From contig NZ_PZKE01000003.1 in the NCBI RefSeq assembly GCF_003034965.1, positions 223,673 through 287,672 on the forward strand: 64,000 nt of DNA, given 5' to 3'. This DNA comes from Fuscovulum blasticum DSM 2131 (GTDB lineage Bacteria > Pseudomonadota > Alphaproteobacteria > Rhodobacterales > Rhodobacteraceae). The translations under genes and the position numbers were made by a program. The notes beneath the pieces are model-generated. The model ran no database searches. It saw nothing but the letters and a program-made list of their open reading frames with translations, and was not told where the DNA came from. Positions 16,825 to 23,996 of this stretch are shown in pieces; the stretch's first letter is position 1; each line of letters starts with the position of its first letter.

Positions 16825-17267
16825 CCGGCACGCTGCACACGCCCCTTGGCCCGGTGTCGTTGCGGGAAGCGGCCGGGCGCATTGCAGAACTGATGTGGCG
16901 GCCAGGCGAGGGCGAGCCGACGGCGCTGGAGGCCGAGGGGCTGCGCCAACTGGCCGAATACTTCGCGGGAAAGCGGCAGGCGTTTGACCTGCCGCTGGAC
17001 TGGGGCGCCGGCCTGCATGAACGGGTGCGCCGCGCGATGGCGGCGATTCCCTTTGGCGAGACGCGGACCTATGGCGCGCTTTCGCGGCAGGTTGAGGCCC
17101 CGGCGCAGGCGGTGGGGCAGGCCTGCGGGGCCAATCCGCTGCCGATCCTTATTCCCTGCCATCGGGTGCTGGGGGCGAACACGCTGGGCGGCTTCTCGGC
17201 ACCGGGGGGCGTGGAATCGAAGGTCTGGCTGTTGCGGCACGAAGGGGCGGCGGGGCTGCTGATCTGA
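16821..17267 (+). CDS. ogt: Methylated-DNA--protein-cysteine methyltransferase
   Basis: A 148-residue DNA repair protein that takes alkyl groups from O6-alkylguanine onto its own cysteine and is consumed in the process. The acceptor is Cys113 in IPCHRVLG. IPFGETRTYGALSRQV (the helix-turn-helix start) and GGFSAPGGVESKVWLLRHEG are family blocks. The N-terminal domain is short. It uses a GTG start in a GTGA overlap with the preceding gene, so it is probably translated from the same mRNA as the DUF1176-like protein, with which it has no evident functional link. Confidence 0.92.
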   Translation: MTGTLHTPLGPVSLREAAGRIAELMWRPGEGEPTALEAEGLRQLAEYFAGKRQAFDLPLDWGAGLHERVRRAMAAIPFGETRTYGALSRQVEAPAQAVGQACGANPLPILIPCHRVLGANTLGGFSAPGGVESKVWLLRHEGAAGLLI

Positions 17268-17359
17268 CACCCGATCCGGGGTGCGCTGGCCTGACCTGCG
17301 GGCCCGATCTGGCGCCATGGCCCGGGCTTGCGCGGGCGCGGCCAGAGGGATAGCGCTAT

Positions 17360-17377
17360 CTGTAACGGTTCTGTAAC
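17360..17377. promoter_or_regulatory. Pho-box-like direct repeat
   Basis: CTGTAAC-GGTT-CTGTAAC: two identical 7-base units separated by four bases, the architecture of PhoB sites (CTGTCAT-N4-CTGTCAT type). A 12-base palindrome, GATAGCGCTATC, abuts it at 17349-17360. The site is about 134 bases upstream of the EamA transporter. The rest of the 17268-17510 gap has no visible gene. Confidence 0.5.
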
Positions 17378-17510
17378 AGGCGCGCCCTTCCTTGCCCGCA
17401 ATCGTTCTGCCTGCCGTGCTGGCCACGGCCTTTCTGCCTGCGGTCTGCAGCCGTCGGGTCTGCATGGGCGGGCATGTCGCGGCCTTGAGGGCGGTTATGC
17501 GAGGGGCGGC

Positions 17511-18347
17511 ATGAGCTTCTGGATTTTTGTGGCGGTGCTGGCGGCGGCCTTCCTGCACGCCTTGTGGAACGCGCTGATCAAGGTTGGCACGTCCAAGGTG
17601 GGCGGAATGGTGATCCTGTCCATCGTCGAGGTGCCGATCGGGCTGGCGGTGGTAGCGGTTTCCCCGCCCATCGACCCGGCGGCGATTCCCTGGGTGATTG
17701 CGGCCGGTTGCACGCATTTCTTCTACAAGTTCTTCCTGACCTATGCCTATGACCGCGGCGATCTGAGCCGGGTCTATCCCATCGCCCGCGGCGCGGCGCC
17801 GATGATCGTGACGCTGGTCGGGCTGTTTCTTCTGTCCGATACGGTCAGTGACTGGGAATATGCCGGGATCGCGGTGCTGGCGGTGGGCATCCTGCTGATG
17901 GCGCGCGGTGTGTTTTCCAGCGGCGAAAACCGGCGGCTGCTGCCCTTTGCCCTGGGCAGCGCAGCAGCGACGGCGACCTATACGCTGATCGACGGGCTGG
18001 GGGCCCGCGTTTCCGGCAGCCCCTGGGGCTATGTCGCCTGGGTTTTCGTGGCGGACGGCACATTCTTTGCCACCGGCATGGTGCTGTTGCGCGGGCTGGA
18101 TGTCATTCCGCGCAATCTGGCGGCCTGGCGGATGGGGGCGCTGGCCAGTGCGGCCAGCTATGGTGCCTATTCCGTCAGCATCTGGGCCATGACCTTTTCG
18201 TCGATTGCGGTCGTCTCAGCCTTGCGTGAAACCTCGATCCTGTTCGCCGTGCTGATCGGCTGGCTGGCCTTTGGCGAGAAGATGACGGCGGAAAAGGCGC
18301 TGGCGGCGCTGGTGATCGTGGCGGGCGTCATGCTGACGCGGCTTTAG
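17511..18347 (+). CDS. EamA/DMT-family transporter
   Basis: A 278-residue integral membrane protein with about ten membrane helices in two EamA halves (FLHALWNALIKVGTSK at the start of the first; SAASYGAYSVSIWAMTFSSIAVVSALRETSILFAVLIGWLAFGE in the second). It is a drug/metabolite-transporter superfamily member; the substrate is not readable. A branch of this family is associated with phosphonate use, which would fit the Pho-box-like repeat upstream, but this is inference. It converges with the phosphatidylcholine synthase gene, with only three bases between the stops. Confidence 0.88.
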   Translation: MSFWIFVAVLAAAFLHALWNALIKVGTSKVGGMVILSIVEVPIGLAVVAVSPPIDPAAIPWVIAAGCTHFFYKFFLTYAYDRGDLSRVYPIARGAAPMIVTLVGLFLLSDTVSDWEYAGIAVLAVGILLMARGVFSSGENRRLLPFALGSAAATATYTLIDGLGARVSGSPWGYVAWVFVADGTFFATGMVLLRGLDVIPRNLAAWRMGALASAASYGAYSVSIWAMTFSSIAVVSALRETSILFAVLIGWLAFGEKMTAEKALAALVIVAGVMLTRL

Positions 18348-18350
18348 GTC

Positions 18351-19055
18351 TTAGCGGACGCGCTTGATGCGTTCGGGGAAGATCTGCTGCGCGATGCCGG
18401 CCAGAACCAGATAAAGCGAAGTCAGGATCAGGCCCCAATGCGCCAGGCTGCCTTCGGCAAAGTTGACCATGGCGGCCCAGGCGGCAAAGCAGATCCAGGC
18501 GATGCAGACGCCCAGCGACAGGCTGCGCCAGCGCTTGGTGCGCGTCGGGTGGATGAATTTCAGGTTGGTGAACATGGTGATGGTCAGCAGGATCACCACG
18601 ATCAGGATTGTGCCCTGCGACGGCGCCACAGCAAACAGCACCAGAACAACCATGTTCCAGCAGGCCGGAAAGCCCGCAAAGGATTTGTCCGTGGTCTTCA
18701 TCCGCGTGTCGGCAAAATAGACGACAGAGCCATAGACGATCACGATGATCGCCAGCCAACCCGTCCAGCCCGACAGCAGTCCCGACTTGAACAGCGCATA
18801 GGCCGGGATGAAGACATAGGTCATATAGTCGATGATCAGGTCCATCAGCACACCGTCATAGGTGGGCCAGTTCTTGTGAACCTCGTACTTGCGGGCCAGC
18901 GGGCCGTCGATGCCATCGACGATCAGCGCCACCACCAGCCAGAGGAACATCAGGCTCCACTTCTCTTCGACGGCGGCCAGCATGGCGAACATCGACAGCA
19001 CGGCGCCGGTGGCTGTGAGAAGGTGAACGGACAGGGCCTTGAGACGATCGTGCAT
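18351..19055 (-). CDS. pcs: Phosphatidylcholine synthase
   Basis: A 234-residue inner-membrane CDP-alcohol phosphotransferase that joins CDP-diacylglycerol directly to choline, a route known from alphaproteobacteria. The catalytic motif is VDGIDGPLAR ... YDGVLMDLIIDY. About eight hydrophobic segments are visible, and length (about 235-240) fits Pcs. The ATG at 19055 (MHDRLKALSVHLL) is preferred over a TTG six codons upstream; neither has a strong ribosome-binding site. The enzyme would contribute phosphatidylcholine to the membrane, which can be traded for phosphorus-free lipids in phosphate shortage. Confidence 0.9.
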   Translation of the reverse strand: MHDRLKALSVHLLTATGAVLSMFAMLAAVEEKWSLMFLWLVVALIVDGIDGPLARKYEVHKNWPTYDGVLMDLIIDYMTYVFIPAYALFKSGLLSGWTGWLAIIVIVYGSVVYFADTRMKTTDKSFAGFPACWNMVVLVLFAVAPSQGTILIVVILLTITMFTNLKFIHPTRTKRWRSLSLGVCIAWICFAAWAAMVNFAEGSLAHWGLILTSLYLVLAGIAQQIFPERIKRVR

Positions 19056-19101
19056 GGGCAAGTCTTGAACCAAAGAGCGACGGGGTGCAACAGGGGCGGG
19101 G

Positions 19102-20046
19102 TCAGGATTTCCCCATTGCGGCGCGGGGATGGGCGGCCTCGTACACCTCCATCAGACGGGCGGCATCGACGGCGGTATAGGCTTGGGTCGTGGACAGAGA
19201 GGCGTGGCCCAGCAGTTCCTGAATGGCGCGCAGGTCACCGCCCGCCGTCAGCAGGTGGGTGGCAAAGCTGTGGCGCAGCGCGTGCGGCGTGGCCGTGGCG
19301 GGCAGGCCAAGCTGAAGCCGCGCCTTCTCCATCGCCAACTGGATCAGGCGCGGGTTCAGCGGGCCGCCGCGTGCGCCGCGGAACAGCGGTTCGCTGGCGG
19401 GCAGATCCCAGGGGCACAGGCGTGCATAGGTCGCCACCGCCTCACGCGCGGCGGGCAGCACGGGAACAAGGCGGGTCTTGCCGCCCTTGCCGATGATGCG
19501 CAGCACATCGGGCAGGGGGATGGCGTCGCCGGTCAGGCCAAGGGCCTCGGAGATCCGCAGCCCGCAGCCGTAAAGCAGCGTCACCACCGCAATGTCGCGG
19601 GCCTGTTGCCAGTCGTCGCGCGCCTGCAGGCCGACGGTTTCGATCACCTCGGCGGCGCCGTCTTCCGACAGCGGGCGCGGCAGCTTGCGGCGGAACTTCG
19701 GGCCACGGGCCGATAGAACGGGCGTGGCCTCGGCCCCCGTGCGATCGGCGGCCCAGGCGGTGAAGGACTTGACAGCCGACAGCGCGCGGGCCAGCGACCG
19801 CGCCTCAAGCCCGCGGCGGCGCTCATGCGCCATCCAGGCCCGCAGGTCGGATTGCGTGGTGGCCAGCACCGCCGGCAAGCCTTCGGTGCCGCCCTTGTGC
19901 TGCGCCAGAAAGCCCAGATAACCGCGCACATCGGCGGCATAGGCCGTCAGCGTGTTTTGCGAGGCCCCTTTCAGCGCCGACAGATGGGCCAGCCAATCCG
20001 ACAGGGCCGCGCGAAGCTGCGGCGCGATGGCAAGCGTGTCGGTCAC
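19102..20046 (-). CDS. xerC: Tyrosine recombinase XerC
   Basis: A 314-residue site-specific recombinase that, with XerD, resolves chromosome dimers at dif during division. The N-terminal SAM-like domain (ASQNTLTAYAADVRGYLGFL) is followed by the catalytic domain with Arg in YGCGLRISEALGL, Lys in GKGGKTRLVPV, the HALRHSFATHLL box, GDLRAIQELLGHASLSTTQAYT and the Tyr nucleophile in that last block. It starts with GTG overlapping the stop of the DUF484 gene (GTGA), an association also seen in gammaproteobacteria. This favours a housekeeping Xer protein over a mobile-element integrase. Confidence 0.92.
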   Translation of the reverse strand: MTDTLAIAPQLRAALSDWLAHLSALKGASQNTLTAYAADVRGYLGFLAQHKGGTEGLPAVLATTQSDLRAWMAHERRRGLEARSLARALSAVKSFTAWAADRTGAEATPVLSARGPKFRRKLPRPLSEDGAAEVIETVGLQARDDWQQARDIAVVTLLYGCGLRISEALGLTGDAIPLPDVLRIIGKGGKTRLVPVLPAAREAVATYARLCPWDLPASEPLFRGARGGPLNPRLIQLAMEKARLQLGLPATATPHALRHSFATHLLTAGGDLRAIQELLGHASLSTTQAYTAVDAARLMEVYEAAHPRAAMGKS

Positions 20047-20735
20047 GACAGCCAGCGGCGCATGGTGCGTTCGAAGATGCCGGCAAAAAAGGCCAGCAAA
20101 TCAGTGCCCTGCGTCGGCTTGAACTGGTTGGGGTCTTCGGCGGCGAAGACCAGCATCCCGGGCAGCCGGCCCGCGCCGAAATCCAGCCGCAACAGCGCCT
20201 CGGAGCGGATCTTGCCGGCCCGGTCGCCATAAAGCGCATCGCCCTGTGGCGAGACGGGGCGCAGGGTAACGGGGCGCAGCGGCACGTTGCGGCCACCGGC
20301 CAGATAGTCGGCCACAAAGCCCGGCTCGGCCACATAAAGCACTTCGCCCAGCTTGCGCAGCACCGGATCATTGGCTTCCTGGCGGCTTTCCAGGACGAGG
20401 CGGACGCAGTCTATGCGGAGGGTGGCGGCGACGTCGGTGGAGAGGGTGCGCAGGAAATCCTCGAACCCCAGCGGGTCCAGCATCTGCAGGATGGCGCGGT
20501 GCACCTGATTGGTGCCGGCCAGGTTTTCATAGGCCGCCGCAATGACGCTGCGGTGGGTGTCTTCCAGCCGCTCCAGCCGGGTTTCCAGCCGCTGCATGGC
20601 GATGCCGCGCAGGTCTATGATGTTGTTTCCCATCGCTCTTTCGTTGGCGGCGACAAGGGCATTCATCACGTCGGTATCGTCAAGAATGCTTTCCGGTTCG
20701 GCGATCAGGCGATCGCGCAGGTCTGGTTCGATCAT
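20043..20735 (-). CDS. DUF484 family protein
   Basis: A 230-residue cytoplasmic protein. An N-terminal helical part (LERLEDTHRSVIAAAYENLAGTNQVHRAILQMLD) is followed by a GAF-like domain (DCVRLVLESRQEA to GMLVFAAEDPNQFKPTQGTDLLAFFAGIFERTMRRWL). DUF484 proteins have no agreed function but are often encoded next to xerC, as here with overlapping stop and start. The ATG at 20735 is chosen since the conserved region starts there; no clear ribosome-binding site is seen. Confidence 0.85.
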   Translation of the reverse strand: MIEPDLRDRLIAEPESILDDTDVMNALVAANERAMGNNIIDLRGIAMQRLETRLERLEDTHRSVIAAAYENLAGTNQVHRAILQMLDPLGFEDFLRTLSTDVAATLRIDCVRLVLESRQEANDPVLRKLGEVLYVAEPGFVADYLAGGRNVPLRPVTLRPVSPQGDALYGDRAGKIRSEALLRLDFGAGRLPGMLVFAAEDPNQFKPTQGTDLLAFFAGIFERTMRRWLS

Positions 20736-20949
20736 GGAAGGGCTGCCCGGAGTTTTGTGTGATTTGCCCCACACTATAGCGGAAAAGCGGCCTCGGGCGG
20801 TAGGGCCTGAGGGCAACAGGAACAGGAATTCTGCCGTCTTGCTGCGGTCTTGCCCGCGTCTTGCTTCCGTCTTGCCGTGCGCCGGGCTGAGACAGCGTTA
20901 ACCCTTGCGCCCCATGCTGGCCCCGCAACGCAGACCGCGCGGAGACGCC

Positions 20950-21462
20950 ATGCCCGACCTGAAGAAACAGCCGCCCCGCCAGCGCGCCCACATGACCTAT
21001 ATGATGGATGTGATGCGGCGCCTGGAATGGGACTTGCACAACACCATTGAACTGACCGGCCGCATCCCGGCCGAATGGCATGAGATCGCCCAGGCCACGC
21101 CGCGATCCGCCCGGGTGAAGGTGAACCTGAGCCTTGAGGCCGATGTGGTGAAGTTCTTCAAGTCGATGGGCGCGGGCTACGGGCCGCGCATCAACGATGT
21201 GCTGCGCAGCTACATGCACGCGCGTCTGGCGGGGGTGATCCGCGGCGCCGAGACGATTGCGCATTACCGCGCCCGGGCGGACAGCCACGACGGGCCGAAA
21301 CCGGAGTTCGGCGACCTGGCCCGGGACCTGGGCGAAGCCTGGCAGGACGAGGGGCCGGAGGTGGAACAGGCGGCCCGGGCGAAGATGCAGGAGACGATGC
21401 AGCGCCGGTTCGGGGAAAGCGGCGTGCCGGAGGGGGAGGAGGGGGTGCCTTGGGTGCGGTGA
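20950..21462 (+). CDS. BrnA-like antitoxin-family protein, no toxin partner
   Basis: A 170-residue protein whose middle (residues 50-80) is a BrnA-type ribbon-helix-helix: VKVNLSLEADVVKFFKSMG, AGYGPRINDVLRSYM. BrnA normally represses its own operon and neutralises the RNase BrnT, encoded just upstream. No BrnT-like frame is visible on either side, and the protein is longer than typical BrnA (about 80-100), with an extra acidic C-terminal half (DEGPEVEQAARAKMQ). It may be a stand-alone regulator. GGAGA is six bases before the ATG at 20950. It converges with the nuclease-like gene, six bases between stops. Confidence 0.65.
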   Translation: MPDLKKQPPRQRAHMTYMMDVMRRLEWDLHNTIELTGRIPAEWHEIAQATPRSARVKVNLSLEADVVKFFKSMGAGYGPRINDVLRSYMHARLAGVIRGAETIAHYRARADSHDGPKPEFGDLARDLGEAWQDEGPEVEQAARAKMQETMQRRFGESGVPEGEEGVPWVR

Positions 21463-21468
21463 GGCTGG

Positions 21469-22533
21469 TTAGGCGTATTGCTTCGCGGTTGCCTCTAGGT
21501 TTGCAGACAATTGGTAAATGTCCGAAAGGTCGGAAATGTTGTGGCGTGTTTCGTTCTTTTCTGCATCGAAGACGCCTACCGATTTCACGCTCTTGGCATT
21601 GAAGTAGAAACGGCAGAGCGGCCGTCTGTTGTTGTCGTCGATAAGGACGCTGCAATAGGATTTGGCGTCGCGTAGAACGATGCGTTTAACGTCGATGACT
21701 TTGGCCACGATTGCGCGAGAAATCATGAAGGCCATCTGCTCGTCTTCCGTCGTCACGACATCACTCGAAGAGGCGGGCTCTTCGGCGGCTTTGCGATCTG
21801 TTGGCTCGACACTCGGTTGCTCCTTGCCGAAGGTGACGTTGAGCCTTTCCTGAATTCTGTTGCGAACGACTTCATCCAAGGCTGCCTGGATGGCTGGACG
21901 AAGCATTTCCACGACGGCCTTGGTGAGCGATCCATCATATATCTGCTTGCCCACATACCGCACGAAATCATCGTCAGGCGCGGCCAACTGCGATGAGATC
22001 ATCGCGGATGCGGCTTTGACATAGCGCATGTTGGACGCGGCATCGAGGATCGCATCAACGTCGAAGATCGACTTCTGGAACCGCGCCAGTTCCTCAATCT
22101 GTCTTTCATCGTGGTTCTGAAAGTCGAAGACGAAGAACGGCTTCTTGTCCATCTTGTTCTTCTCGTCGATGTCCGAGAAGAACCAGACCTCTCGGCCGTT
22201 AATCAATATCGCAAGCTTTGCATCAGTCGTGCCGAAGTAACGGAACAATTGACTGTATTGCGCCGATCCGAGTGCAGTCGAGATCGGTTTAACTTCAACG
22301 AGAATCTGAATTTTTCCGCCGATCTTGATGGCGAAGTCGATCTTCTCACCCTTCTTTATGCCTACATCTGCGATGAATTCTGGGATGACCTCTTCGATAT
22401 TAAAGACGTCAAAACCCAAGGCTTGAATGAAAGGCAAAACAACAGCAGTCTTGGTCGCTTCTTCGGTTATCGCGTGCTGCGTCGCATGTTTAGAGCGTTT
22501 CACAAGCTCGGCGACTTTTCCAGCAAAGTCCAC
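21469..22533 (-). CDS. Restriction type I R-subunit N-terminal-like nuclease, orphan
   Basis: A 354-residue protein of the group annotated as type I restriction enzyme R N-terminal domain (COG4748-like). Residues 1-40 match its start (DFAGKVAELVKR, TEEATKTAVVLPFIQALG), and FIADVGIKKGEKIDFAIKIGG-KIQILVEVKP shows a PD-(D/E)xK-type nuclease core (D of KIDFA, E and K of VEVK). No helicase domain, methylase or specificity subunit is nearby. A GTG at 22533 preceded by GGAGG at a five-base spacing is a better start than a TTG 20 codons upstream. GC content and codon use (AAG/AAA, TTT, ATC mixed) are clearly lower in GC than the neighbours, which suggests acquisition by transfer. Confidence 0.66.
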   Translation of the reverse strand: MDFAGKVAELVKRSKHATQHAITEEATKTAVVLPFIQALGFDVFNIEEVIPEFIADVGIKKGEKIDFAIKIGGKIQILVEVKPISTALGSAQYSQLFRYFGTTDAKLAILINGREVWFFSDIDEKNKMDKKPFFVFDFQNHDERQIEELARFQKSIFDVDAILDAASNMRYVKAASAMISSQLAAPDDDFVRYVGKQIYDGSLTKAVVEMLRPAIQAALDEVVRNRIQERLNVTFGKEQPSVEPTDRKAAEEPASSSDVVTTEDEQMAFMISRAIVAKVIDVKRIVLRDAKSYCSVLIDDNNRRPLCRFYFNAKSVKSVGVFDAEKNETRHNISDLSDIYQLSANLEATAKQYA

Positions 22534-22829
22534 TTCAACCTCCGCAGCAAAGGGTGTTCTGAGGATACTCCACAGTAACTGAAGGGTCGGCAAGTGCTAT
22601 TTGCATTGGAAGCTTTGACGCCGCAAATGGGGGTGGGGAGGCGCAACGGTCGGGTGCTGGTGCGTGATGTGCAATGGTTGCACACAGATTGGCGGGGCGA
22701 ACCCCGTGCTAAGAATTTGTGCAGGTGCACACACTCCCTACGCCGGGTTGCCCGCCCGTCCTCATAAACTGTCTGCCCCCTCCTCGCCCGTCGTCGTGCA
22801 AGTCTGACAAGGGAGGAAGGTAGGGTCAC
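22534..22829. other. Gap with no recognisable gene
   Basis: No coding pattern or RNA is seen in this stretch upstream of the nuclease-like gene. TGTGCAATGGTTGCACACA and GTGCAGGTGCACACA look like short inverted GTGCA repeats but have no assigned role. Confidence 0.5.
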
Positions 22830-22896
22830 GTCATCCCCGCGAAGGCGGGGGGTCATTTGGGGCGCCGAAGATGGCCCCCGCTTTCGCGGGGGTGAC
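22830..22896. repeat. REP-like inverted repeat
   Basis: GTCATCCCCGCGAAGGCGGG is answered by CCCGCTTTCGCGGGGGTGAC about 25 bases later. The GTCATCCCCGCGAA palindromic unit is a familiar type of intergenic repeat in alphaproteobacteria. Confidence 0.65.
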
Positions 22897-22947
22897 AGGG
22901 TGGGCGGTGGTCTGCATAAATGCGCACCCTGCGGGTGATGAGCGGCG

Positions 22948-23001
22948 CCCCCACCCCCATCCCCTCCCCACAAGGGGGAGGGGAGGTGCGGAGGTTGGGG
23001 G
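22948..23001 (+). repeat. GC-rich direct repeat, unit 1
   Basis: CACCCCCATCCCCTCCCCAC, then a G-rich complement and GGTGCGGAGGTTGGGGG. A nearly identical unit lies at 23123-23175 in the same orientation. Each unit can fold on itself. Confidence 0.75.
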
Positions 23002-23017
23002 CGGGATGGGGGACCGA

Positions 23018-23072
23018 CCTTGATCCCCGAGGGGGCGGTCATGACGTCGGCGCCCCGATCAGGGCGTGTTGC
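23018..23072 (-). pseudogene. Broken duplicate of an internal piece of the transaldolase gene
   Basis: About 55 bases (CCTTGATCCCCGAGGGGGCG ... GATCAGGGCG) align with 23325-23380 inside tal in the same orientation, with two small indels and several substitutions. It lies between the two GC-rich repeat units and has no reading frame of its own. Confidence 0.65.
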
Positions 23073-23122
23073 TGGTGCGGCCCTGTGTTCGGGCAGGTCG
23101 CTTGAGGTGGGGCGGTGTGTGG

Positions 23123-23175
23123 CCCCACCCCCATCCCCTCCCCACGGAGGGGGAGGGGAGGTGCGGAGGTTGGGG
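23123..23175 (+). repeat. GC-rich direct repeat, unit 2
   Basis: A second copy of the 22948-23001 unit, with CACGGAGGGGG where unit 1 has CACAAGGGGG. The two units frame the tal fragment. Confidence 0.75.
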
Positions 23176-23241
23176 GTCGGGAGTGGTGGGGACAGGGGCG
23201 CCGCGCCGCGCTGCCCGGGGGCCGGGCGGGCTTGGGGGGGA

Positions 23242-23895
23242 TCAGAGGATCTTCTGCCCGGTCTTCGCCCAGTCCTTCATGAACTGTTCCAGCCCCTTGT
23301 CGGTCAGCACATGGTTGGCCATGGCCTTGATCACCGAGGGCGGGGCGGTCATCACGTCGGCGCCGATCAGGGCGCATTGCGAGGCGTGGTTCAGCGTGCG
23401 GACCGAGGCGGCGAGGATCTGGGTCTCGAAGCCGTAATTGTCATAGACCTGACGGATGTCGGAGATCAGTTCCAGCCCGTCAAGGTTGATGTCATCCAGC
23501 CGGCCGATGAAGGGCGAGATGAAGGTGGCGCCGGCCTTGGCGGCCAGCAGCGCCTGGTTGGTGCTGAAGCACAGCGTCACGTTGACCATGCGGCCTTCGC
23601 CGGTCAGCACCTTGCAGGCCTTCAGCCCATCCCAGGTCAGCGGCACCTTGACGGCGATGTTTTCGGCGATTTCGGCCAGCTTGCGGCCTTCCGCGATCAT
23701 CTCGTCGGCCTTCAGCGCCACCACTTCGGCCGAGACCGGGCCCGAGATGAAGGAACAGATTTCCTTCGTCACCTCAAGGATGTCGCGCCCCGATTTCAGG
23801 ATCAGCGAGGGGTTGGTGGTCACGCCATCGACCATGCCAAGGTCGTTCAGCTCGCGGATTGCATCCACATCGGCGGTATCGACGAAGAATCTCAT
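23242..23895 (-). CDS. tal: Transaldolase / fructose-6-phosphate aldolase family (TalC type)
   Basis: A 217-residue short-type transaldolase acting in the non-oxidative pentose phosphate pathway. The start is [25 protein letters not shown] is the substrate loop, and the Schiff-base lysine is Lys83 in [36 protein letters not shown] and [24 protein letters not shown] complete the barrel. The length is that of the TalC/Fsa subgroup, so transaldolase and fructose-6-phosphate aldolase activity cannot be separated from sequence. It is divergent from priA. A fragment of this gene is duplicated 250 bases downstream. Confidence 0.95.
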   Translation of the reverse strand: MRFFVDTADVDAIRELNDLGMVDGVTTNPSLILKSGRDILEVTKEICSFISGPVSAEVVALKADEMIAEGRKLAEIAENIAVKVPLTWDGLKACKVLTGEGRMVNVTLCFSTNQALLAAKAGATFISPFIGRLDDINLDGLELISDIRQVYDNYGFETQILAASVRTLNHASQCALIGADVMTAPPSVIKAMANHVLTDKGLEQFMKDWAKTGQKIL

Positions 23896-23996
23896 GGGGC
23901 CTGTCCTTCTGGCGCGTCAGGGTGGTTCGGGGCTGGAGAAGCCGGGATGCGGCGGGTATTACCGCAAGACAGCCCCGGGCGAAAGATGCAGGGGCG

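Noticed and set aside
19102..20046. The tyrosine recombinase as an integrase of a mobile element
   Set aside because: It overlaps a DUF484 gene in the usual housekeeping xerC arrangement, and no attachment-site duplication or phage gene is nearby.
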